Below, piece by piece: positions 15,175-22,012 of a stretch of DNA of 64,000 nt. The stretch is from positions 5,125,001 to 5,189,000 of the forward strand of contig NZ_AP028669.1 in the NCBI RefSeq assembly GCF_041154485.1. The letters are read 5' to 3'. The stretch's first letter is position 1, and every line of letters starts with the position of its first letter. A program made the translations under genes and the position numbers. The DNA is from Variovorax sp. V93 (GTDB lineage Bacteria; Pseudomonadota; Gammaproteobacteria; Burkholderiales; Burkholderiaceae_C). Below the pieces are notes generated by a model. The model was not told the DNA's origin. It made no database searches and worked only from the letters and a program-made list of their open reading frames with translations.

Positions 15175-17298
15175 TCAGGGCAGCGTGACCGTCCACACCT
15201 CGAAGTTCTTGCGCACGTCGACCTGGCGCGCGGTGCGGGCCGTGAAGCTGAAGGTGCTCAGCGAGGAGCCCTGTGCGTACTGCCAGCTGTTGTTGCCGGC
15301 CGGCACGCAGTGCGTATCGCTGGGGCTGACCGGCTGGCAATAGACCATCGCCTTGCGCGCCGTGCTGCGCACGGTGACGGTTTCGCCGAAGCGGGCGCCG
15401 CCGGGGCCGGGCGCCCTGCCGAAAACACCGAACGAGGTGGGTGCGAGCGCACCGGCCGGAACGGTCCAGGCATCGAGGCCGCCGTCGGCGCTGAAGTCGA
15501 CGTTGTTGGGCTCCGACGGCGTCGGTGCCGCAAAGACGATGCCCCGCGCGGAGCCCAGGCTTTCCGCGAGCATTTCGGCGCGCAGGGCCGGCGTGAGTTC
15601 CACCATCGGCGTCTGCACGGCTTCCGCGATGGTGGGCACGCGCGAGAAGGTGCGCACGTACTGCACCACGTTCGGGGTGGCACCGTCGGCGCGGAAGAAC
15701 TCCAGCTTCCATACCGACTGGTCGGCGATCTTGCCGAGTTCCTCGTCGGTATACGCCGGCGTGGCGAAGAGATTGGCGCTGTCGAAATCGCTCGGGCTGC
15801 CGGGCTGGGCCGGGTCCAGGTAGCGCGCCGACATGCGCCACAGCGCCGAATTCAGGGCGGAGCCGGCCGTGCCGTCCGGCGTGAGCACCAGCGTGTTCAG
15901 GCCGGCCTTGGGCACCAGCACCAGCTCCTTGCCCGGCAGTGAAGCGGTCGTTGCCACCACCTTCGAAAGGATCGGATCGCCGTTGCCGTCGCGCACGTTG
16001 TCGATGGAGACGGCGTAGCCGACCGAATGGAAGACCAGGTTCTGGTGCTTCAGGTAGTCCTTCTTCTCGAGCTGCGGGCGAACGGACGCGCGGTAGGTGT
16101 GGCTGTTGCCGGTGAGCTTCAGCGCGCCATCCACGATCTTGGCGTTGAAGACGTCGTTGTCGGTGTTGCCCAGAACGTCGGTCCAGCGGTAGGTGAGCGC
16201 GACGTCGCCGTTCTTGTGGAAGTATTCGAAGTTGCCGCGGTCGTGCTTCAGGTTGGTGGGGCCAAAGCGGAACAGGCTTTCGAACGAGCGGCGCGCACCG
16301 CCGCTCACGCGGCCGATGGGCGCGCCGGCCGCCACGAAGCTGGCCGGATCGTCGTTCACGAACAGCGTGCGGCAGGCTGGCGCCACCACGTTGGCGGCGC
16401 TGCCGTAGGCATTGCCGTCGGGCTCGATGGGGCTGTCGACGCGCTGTGCGAGCGGCAGCGCATAGCAGGCGTTGATGCGGTCGAGCAGCGCCTGCACCAT
16501 GGCCGGAGTGGGCGGCTGCACCAGCGTTGCGGCGTCGATGGCGGGCAGCGTCGCAATGGTGGCGTCGCCGCTGCGAAAGACGATGGACACCGGCGGGCTG
16601 TCCTCGCCGGCGGGCAGCGCCTTCACCGTGATCTCGATGTTGGCCGCCGTGCCGTCGGGGCGCACCGACACGTTGAGCGCGTCGAGCACGCGATCCTGGC
16701 CGGTGCCGTTGGCCTGGAACTCGCCGCTCATCGGGTCGATGCTCGCGTCGAGCGCGGTCAGCAGCGGCTGCAGCGCGGCGACCAGCTTGGCCACCTGGTC
16801 GCCGATCGACCCCGCCGTGACGGCGCCGGCGTCGGCCTGGATCGCCGCGGCCAGCTGCGAGGGGTCGCCGTTGGGCGACAGCTGCGCCACGATGATGGTG
16901 GTCAGCGGCGTCACGTTGGTGGTGCCGGTCGCGGTGCTCGCGGTGGTGCTGTAGAGGGTCAGGTCGTCGCGCACGGCCTGGATCACCAGCGGCGCCTTGG
17001 TGCCGGCGGGCAGCGAGCAGCTGTAGCTGCCTTCGGGCGTGGTGGTCACTTCGCAGACCTTGGCGCCGGTCTGGTCGAACACCGTGAGCACCGCACCGGC
17101 GAGCGCCGCGCCGGTGGCGACGGTGCCGCTGAGGGTGGTGGCCGCTGCTGCGGGGGGCTCGCCGCCGTTCGACGCCGCCGGAATGAAGCCGAACCCGCCG
17201 CCGCCTCCTCCTCCTCCGCCTCCCCCGCCGCATGCGCCGAGAAGCGCGAGGGTGACAACGGACAGGGCATGCGGGATCTTCCGGGTGAGAGAGGGCAT
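15175..17298 (-). CDS. Large lipoprotein with a poly-glycine tether
   Basis: A 707-residue predicted lipoprotein. The signal peptide ends with the lipobox LLGAC (Cys at residue 23), followed by twelve consecutive glycines (residues 24-35). A beta-sandwich resembling a carboxypeptidase-regulatory/SdrD-B repeat comes next (about 50-105: LSGTVATGAALAGAVLTVF), then a long region with no domain I recognise. I chose ATG 17298 because it leads directly into a normal lipoprotein signal; the frame extends 17 residues upstream. No operon partner. The residue after Cys is Gly, not Asp, so outer-membrane sorting is expected. Function unknown; possibly a surface or envelope protein. Confidence 0.8.
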   Translation of the reverse strand: MPSLTRKIPHALSVVTLALLGACGGGGGGGGGGGGFGFIPAASNGGEPPAAAATTLSGTVATGAALAGAVLTVFDQTGAKVCEVTTTPEGSYSCSLPAGTKAPLVIQAVRDDLTLYSTTASTATGTTNVTPLTTIIVAQLSPNGDPSQLAAAIQADAGAVTAGSIGDQVAKLVAALQPLLTALDASIDPMSGEFQANGTGQDRVLDALNVSVRPDGTAANIEITVKALPAGEDSPPVSIVFRSGDATIATLPAIDAATLVQPPTPAMVQALLDRINACYALPLAQRVDSPIEPDGNAYGSAANVVAPACRTLFVNDDPASFVAAGAPIGRVSGGARRSFESLFRFGPTNLKHDRGNFEYFHKNGDVALTYRWTDVLGNTDNDVFNAKIVDGALKLTGNSHTYRASVRPQLEKKDYLKHQNLVFHSVGYAVSIDNVRDGNGDPILSKVVATTASLPGKELVLVPKAGLNTLVLTPDGTAGSALNSALWRMSARYLDPAQPGSPSDFDSANLFATPAYTDEELGKIADQSVWKLEFFRADGATPNVVQYVRTFSRVPTIAEAVQTPMVELTPALRAEMLAESLGSARGIVFAAPTPSEPNNVDFSADGGLDAWTVPAGALAPTSFGVFGRAPGPGGARFGETVTVRSTARKAMVYCQPVSPSDTHCVPAGNNSWQYAQGSSLSTFSFTARTARQVDVRKNFEVWTVTLP

Positions 17299-17375
17299 CG
17301 GTGGGCTCTTCGAATAGGTTGAAAGCCCCGGACCATCCGGGGTCCGCAAACAATAGCTTTCACTTTTTCAAAGAA

Positions 17376-17395
17376 AATGATGCAAATGCATCATT
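17376..17395. promoter_or_regulatory. 20-bp inverted repeat in the LuxR/lipoprotein divergent gap
   Basis: AATGATGC-AAAT-GCATCATT, perfect 8-4-8, in an AT-rich patch (17350-17400) unlike the surrounding GC-rich DNA. It is 83 bases before the LuxR-type gene and 78 bases before the lipoprotein gene, so it could control either or both. Confidence 0.5.
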
Positions 17396-17477
17396 CTTGA
17401 AAACCGCCGGCGGGCCGCGGTGGCAATCACCGGAACATGGGATGCCCGCTGCGCGGGCGCGATGGAAAACTGCGCCG

Positions 17478-18458
17478 ATGACCAGGCCCGCCGCCCTTCA
17501 TGACTTCAGCGAGTTGCTGCTGCAGCTCTACCGGCTCTCGCACGAGCTGCCCATCCACGCCTTCCAGGATGCCGCGCTCGACCTCATCAAGCCGGTCCTG
17601 GCCTTCGATTCCTCGATGTGGGGCACCGCCACCCGAACCGACAACGGCATCGACATCCACACCATCCACCTGCACAACCAGCCGGTGGAAATGCTCGCGG
17701 CCTACGAAGAGGTGAAGCACCTCGACACCGCGGCGATGGAAGTGGGCAAGCAGCCGAAGTCGACGCTCTCGTTCAATGCCAATGCCTGGTTCCACCGCAA
17801 GGACCAGGCGCAGCTGCGCGACTACGGCGAGCGCTTCGAACAGGCCAACTTCTTCATCAGCTCGGACGTGCACCCGCAGACGAACTTCGTGCACTGGCTC
17901 AGCCTGTTCCGCTCGGACCCGGAGGCGCACGGCACCGAAGACGAACGGCAGCTGCTCGCGAGCCTGGCGCCGCACGTGATGCAGGCACTGGCGCTCAACC
18001 GCATCGTGCACCTCGACCGGCTCGAGACCGGCGGCCAGGCACCCGGCGGCTCCGCCATCGGCGACCTGCGCGGCGTGCTCTATCACGCCGACGGCCCTTT
18101 CGAAGCGACGCTGAAGGCCGAGTGGCCGTCGTGGCACGGGCGCACGCTGCCCGACGCGCTGCTGAAGCATTTCCTCGGCGGCCATGCGCGCTACAGCGGG
18201 CGGGCGGTCGTGGTCACGCACCATGTGGAGCAGCGACTGCTGTTCCTCAAGAGCCGCAGGCGCTGCCTGGCCGACAGCCTCACGCCGCGCGAGCACACCA
18301 TTGCCGAGCTGCTGGCCCGCGGCGACACGCACAAGGACATCGCGGCCATGCTGAACCGCTCGCCGGCCACCGTGCGCAACCACATCCAGTCGATCTACGA
18401 CAAGCTGCAGGTGGGCAACGTGGCAGGCCTGATCCAGGAGCTGCGGCTCGCGGGCTGA
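17478..18458 (+). CDS. LuxR-family transcriptional regulator
   Basis: A 326-residue regulator. The C-terminal 60 residues are a clear LuxR/FixJ helix-turn-helix (LTPREHTIAELLARGDTHKD, then NRSPATVRNHIQSIYDKLQV). The N-terminal 250 residues do not look like a receiver domain or an acyl-homoserine-lactone domain; they may be a GAF-like sensory fold. I chose ATG 17478; the frame is open further upstream but passes through the AT-rich promoter region. It lies convergent to the PQQ alcohol dehydrogenase gene (17-base gap) and divergent to the lipoprotein gene. Target genes are not evident. Confidence 0.85.
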   Translation: MTRPAALHDFSELLLQLYRLSHELPIHAFQDAALDLIKPVLAFDSSMWGTATRTDNGIDIHTIHLHNQPVEMLAAYEEVKHLDTAAMEVGKQPKSTLSFNANAWFHRKDQAQLRDYGERFEQANFFISSDVHPQTNFVHWLSLFRSDPEAHGTEDERQLLASLAPHVMQALALNRIVHLDRLETGGQAPGGSAIGDLRGVLYHADGPFEATLKAEWPSWHGRTLPDALLKHFLGGHARYSGRAVVVTHHVEQRLLFLKSRRRCLADSLTPREHTIAELLARGDTHKDIAAMLNRSPATVRNHIQSIYDKLQVGNVAGLIQELRLAG

Positions 18459-18475
18459 CCGGCCCGCGCGCAGCC

Positions 18476-20569
18476 TCACTTCGGCCGGATCGCGTCGGCC
18501 GTGCCCTGGATGAAGGCCTTGATGCTCTCGATGTCCTCGCCCGAGAGCTTGCCGGTGAAGTCGGGCATGCCGCGCGCCATGGCCGGGCCCTTGAGGATGA
18601 ACTTGTCGAGGTTCTCGATGTAGGCCGCGTCCATGTAGCCGAGGTTCGGGATGTTGCCGCCGCGGTCCACGCCCGGCACGCCATGGCAGAACACGCAGTT
18701 GCTCACATAGAGCATGGTGCCGGTCTGGACCTTGGCGGGGTCGTACTTCACGCCCTGCACCAGCTTGTCCATGCGGTACTGCACGAAGTCGGGCATCTTC
18801 GCGCTGCCGCCCACGGCAAAGGTGTAGACCGTGCCCGGGCCCTGCCGCTCGGTGGCGCGCTGCGCGAGGCCGTAGACGCCGCCCCAGCCCACGGCCACCG
18901 ACACATACTGCTTGCCATCGACCATGTAGGTGGCGGGCGCGGCCACCACGCCGGTGCCGGTGGCCGTTTCCCAGAGCTTCTCGCCGGTCTTCGCGTTGTA
19001 GGCTACCAGCCGGCCGTCGGCCGTGCCCTGGAACACCAGGTTGCCGGCGGTGGTGAGCGTGCCGCCGTTCCAGGGCGAGACATAGTCCACGCCCCAGGCC
19101 TCCTTCTGCGCCACCGGGTCCCAGGCGACGAGGCGGCCGAAGGGCTTGCTCTTGGGCGGCTCGGCGTTGGCGAACATCGCGGTGTTCCAGCCCAGCGCGG
19201 CATGCGGGCGGCCGGGTGCGTTCTGGTCGAACTTCCAGTCCTTGTCGTCCATCAGGTTGATCGGAATGTTCTGCGCCGGCAGGTAGGCCAGGCCCGTCTG
19301 CGGGTTGAACGACATCGGATGCCAGTTGTGCGCGCCGAAGGGGCCGGGAATGCTATCGCCGGGCTTGTCGTTCTGGCGCGCGGCCGCGATCTCGATGGGA
19401 CGGCCGTTCTTGTCGTAGCCCGTGGCCCAGTTCACGTCGACGAAATTCTTCGCCGAGATGAACTTGCCGTTGGTGCGGTCGATGACGAAGAAGAAGCCGT
19501 TCTTCGGCGCATGCAGCAGCACCTTGCGCGCCTTGCCGCCGAGCGTGACGTTGGCCAGGATCATCGACTGGGTGGAGGTGTAGTCCCAGTTGTCGCCCGG
19601 CGTCTCCTGGTAGTGCCACACGTACTTGCCGGTGTCGGGGTTCAGGGCCACCACCGAGCCGAGGTAGAGGTTGTCGCCGCCCTTGGGGCTGCGCTTCTTG
19701 TGCGCCCAGGGCGAGCCGTTGCCGGTGCCCACGTACATCAGGTTGAGCTCGGGGTCGAAGGCGAAGCTGTCCCATGCGGTGCCGCCGCCGCCGGCTTCCC
19801 AGTACTTGCCGCTCGGGTCCCAGGTCTTGGCGGCGCGCGCCATCGATTCGTCCTCGAAGGGCTTGGCCGGGTCGCCCGGCACCACGAACCAGCGCCACTT
19901 CTGCTCGCCGGTCTTCGCGTCGTAGGCCGTGACGTAGCCGCGCACGCCGTACTCGGCGCCGCCGTTGCCGATGATGACCTTGCCCTTGAAGACGCGCGGC
20001 GCGCCGGTGATGGTGTAGGAGCCCTTCTGCCCCTCGATGGTGTTCTTCTCCCAGACCTTCTGCCCTGTGACGGCGTCGAGCGCGATCAGGCGGCCGTCGA
20101 AGGCGCCGACGTAGACCTTGCCCTCGTGCAGCGCGACGCCGCGGTTCACCACGTCGCAGCAGCCCCTGAAACCCTTGGACTTGTCGACCTGCGGATCGAA
20201 GCTCCAGAGCTTCTGCCCGGTGCGCGTGTCGATGGCATGCACCACGCTCCACGACGCGGTGACGTACATGACGCCGTCCACCACCAGCGGCGTGGCCTCG
20301 ATGCCGCGCGTGGACTCGAGGTTGTAGGACCAGGCGAGGCCCAGCTGCTTGACGTTGCCGGCGTTCACCTGGTCGAGCTTGCTGAAGCGCGACTCGGCGT
20401 AGTCCAGGCCGTAGCTCGGCCAGTCGGGGGTCTTCTTCTGGGCCGCATTGGCGCGGATGAAGTCGCCGTTCACCTGCCTGGCGGCCGAGGCCTGGGCCGC
20501 GGCGGGCGAGCTGCCCGCGCACAGCAATGCACCGGCGAGCACGAGCAACCCGGAGTGGATCTTTTTCAT
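18476..20569 (-). CDS. PQQ-dependent quinohaemoprotein alcohol dehydrogenase (type II)
   Basis: A 697-residue periplasmic enzyme that oxidises alcohols to aldehydes with PQQ and passes electrons to its own haem c. The signal peptide is residues 1-26 (ending AAAQA). An eight-bladed propeller with tryptophan-docking repeats follows. The adjacent disulfide cysteines RGCCD are at 137-138 and the catalytic region GDNWDYT at about 325-331. A C-terminal cytochrome c domain has CVFCH at 625-629 and a distal Met near 667 (RGMPDF). A strong AAGGAGACTCCCG ribosome site precedes ATG 20569. It is divergent from a GAF-Fis regulator, the usual partner of such genes. No PQQ biosynthesis genes are present here. 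Confidence 0.93.
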   Translation of the reverse strand: MKKIHSGLLVLAGALLCAGSSPAAAQASAARQVNGDFIRANAAQKKTPDWPSYGLDYAESRFSKLDQVNAGNVKQLGLAWSYNLESTRGIEATPLVVDGVMYVTASWSVVHAIDTRTGQKLWSFDPQVDKSKGFRGCCDVVNRGVALHEGKVYVGAFDGRLIALDAVTGQKVWEKNTIEGQKGSYTITGAPRVFKGKVIIGNGGAEYGVRGYVTAYDAKTGEQKWRWFVVPGDPAKPFEDESMARAAKTWDPSGKYWEAGGGGTAWDSFAFDPELNLMYVGTGNGSPWAHKKRSPKGGDNLYLGSVVALNPDTGKYVWHYQETPGDNWDYTSTQSMILANVTLGGKARKVLLHAPKNGFFFVIDRTNGKFISAKNFVDVNWATGYDKNGRPIEIAAARQNDKPGDSIPGPFGAHNWHPMSFNPQTGLAYLPAQNIPINLMDDKDWKFDQNAPGRPHAALGWNTAMFANAEPPKSKPFGRLVAWDPVAQKEAWGVDYVSPWNGGTLTTAGNLVFQGTADGRLVAYNAKTGEKLWETATGTGVVAAPATYMVDGKQYVSVAVGWGGVYGLAQRATERQGPGTVYTFAVGGSAKMPDFVQYRMDKLVQGVKYDPAKVQTGTMLYVSNCVFCHGVPGVDRGGNIPNLGYMDAAYIENLDKFILKGPAMARGMPDFTGKLSGEDIESIKAFIQGTADAIRPK

Positions 20570-20645
20570 CGGGAGTCTCCTTTGTGCCGCAAGGATCGTT
20601 TTTGCCGCCCTCGCGTTCACCTTCGGGATTTCCCCAGTCCGGCGC

Positions 20646-20662
20646 TGTTCCATTGCGGAACA
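20646..20662. promoter_or_regulatory. TGTTCC-N5-GGAACA inverted repeat in the PQQ-dehydrogenase/regulator gap
   Basis: A perfect 6-5-6 repeat, 77 bases upstream of the dehydrogenase ATG and 62 bases upstream of the regulator ATG. It is the best operator candidate for the GAF-Fis regulator. I found no convincing -24/-12 promoter around it. Confidence 0.5.
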
Positions 20663-20724
20663 CATTCGACAGGGGCAGCGATCTCCCTTTCCTGGTTCCC
20701 CCATTTCGAGGAGCAGCGAACAGC

Positions 20725-22008
20725 ATGGCTTTCGAACGGCTGGGCACGGCAACTGCGCCGCGCCAACTTTTTTCCAGCACGCCCGCGCAGCGCGTGGCGC
20801 TCGCGCGGCAGCAGTTCTTCGAGGAAGGCGTGCGGCCTTCGGGCCTGGTCGGCGAGGCGGTGATCCAGTCGTGGCTGCGCTGCACGCGAAACCACAGCGA
20901 CCGCCAGCGCATCGTGCCTTTCGATGCGGTCACGCCGAGCCGCCTTCACGCCACGCTGGCGCGCAACCGCGAGCTGCTCGAAGTGGCGCGGCAGGAACTC
21001 GCGAGCATGGAAAGCGCGCTCGCAGGCACCGACTGCCGCGTGATCCTGACCGACGGCGAAGGCGTGGTGGTGCATGTCACGCAGCAGCCGGCCGCCGCGC
21101 ACCAGCCGGTGCTGCGCAAGACCGCGCGCGTGGGCGTGAACATTTCAGAGCGCATCGTCGGCACCACGGCGCCCGGCATCGTGGCGACCACCGGGCAGGC
21201 CTGCACCGTCGACGGCGCGGAGCACTACTTCGACGTGCTGTCGCAGATGCAGTGCGCCGCGGCGCCGATCCGCGACGTGGCGGGCCGGCTCGCGGGCGTG
21301 CTCGACATCACGATGGAGGCGCGGCGCTTCGGCTTCGATGCGGCATCGATGGTGGGGCTCTATGCCACGACCATCGAGAACCGCCTGCTGCAGGCGCAGT
21401 CGCGCGACCACCTGATCCTGCGCTTCCAGGCCAGCCCCACCCTGCTGGGCACGCCCATGGAAGCGCTGGCCGGCGTGGCGCCCGACGGCACCATCGCCTG
21501 GCTCAACAGTGCCGGCGCGCGGCTGATCGGTCGCCTGCCCGAAGAAGCCTGCGAACGCGATGTCGAATCGATGCTGGGCCACGACCTCGCGAGCCTGCTG
21601 CGGCTCGAAAGGCGCGAAGCCGCGCAGCCGCTGCGCCTGGCGAGCGGCCTGGGCGTGTGGGTGCAGGCGCGCCTGAAGGCTGCGGACGGCGTGGACTTCA
21701 GGCACGCCGTGGCGGTGCCCGGCGAAAGCAGTGCCATGCTGTCCGTCGAGCCTGCAACGGCAGCCGAGCCGTTGGCGGCGCGCGAGCACACGCCAGCGAC
21801 CGCCTCGCACCCCGTGCCGGCGGAAGCGCCGCCGGGCGAGACCCTGCGCGAGCACAGCCGCAAGCTGATCGAGGAAACGCTGGCGGCGCAGGGCGGTAAC
21901 GTGTCGCAGGCGGCGCGGCAGCTGGGCGTGTCGCGCGGCACGCTGTACCGGCGGCTGCGCGGCTGGCGCGAAGAGGACAAGGTCGCGCCGCGCACGCCGC
22001 CGAGCTGA
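20725..22008 (+). CDS. AcoR-like GAF/Fis regulator lacking the AAA+ sigma-54 module
   Basis: A 427-residue regulator. Residues 1-75 match the AcoR N-terminal helix (VIQSWLRCTRNHSDRQ). A GAF domain spans about 80-215 (NISERIVGTTAPGIVATTGQ), a PAS-like segment about 228-300, and a Fis-type helix-turn-helix 378-412 (GGNVSQAARQLGVSRGTLYR). The roughly 240-residue AAA+ domain with GAFTGA and Walker motifs, normal in AcoR/ExaE-type activators, is absent; residues 335-375 are a low-complexity Ala/Pro linker. Without it the protein cannot remodel sigma-54 polymerase, so it may act as a repressor or a sigma-70 activator. Divergent from the alcohol dehydrogenase gene. Confidence 0.87.
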   Translation: MAFERLGTATAPRQLFSSTPAQRVALARQQFFEEGVRPSGLVGEAVIQSWLRCTRNHSDRQRIVPFDAVTPSRLHATLARNRELLEVARQELASMESALAGTDCRVILTDGEGVVVHVTQQPAAAHQPVLRKTARVGVNISERIVGTTAPGIVATTGQACTVDGAEHYFDVLSQMQCAAAPIRDVAGRLAGVLDITMEARRFGFDAASMVGLYATTIENRLLQAQSRDHLILRFQASPTLLGTPMEALAGVAPDGTIAWLNSAGARLIGRLPEEACERDVESMLGHDLASLLRLERREAAQPLRLASGLGVWVQARLKAADGVDFRHAVAVPGESSAMLSVEPATAAEPLAAREHTPATASHPVPAEAPPGETLREHSRKLIEETLAAQGGNVSQAARQLGVSRGTLYRRLRGWREEDKVAPRTPPS

Positions 22009-22012
22009 AGGC

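Noticed and set aside
16027..17322. Plus-strand frame opposite the lipoprotein gene (431 codons)
   Set aside because: Composition is typical of a shadow (Arg/Gly/His/Val rich) and the minus-strand frame has a signal peptide and lipobox.
18476..20569. Lanthanide-dependent alcohol dehydrogenase
   Set aside because: The additional Asp two residues after the catalytic Asp is replaced by Thr (NWDYT).
20570..20724. Sigma-54 -24/-12 promoter before the PQQ alcohol dehydrogenase
   Set aside because: GG and GC dinucleotides occur but never with the required 10-base spacing in a TGGCAC-N5-TTGC context.
17618..20863. Plus-strand frame of 1081 codons through the LuxR and PQQ dehydrogenase region
   Set aside because: It overlaps the LuxR gene in another frame and is antisense to the quinohaemoprotein gene, whose motifs are unmistakable.
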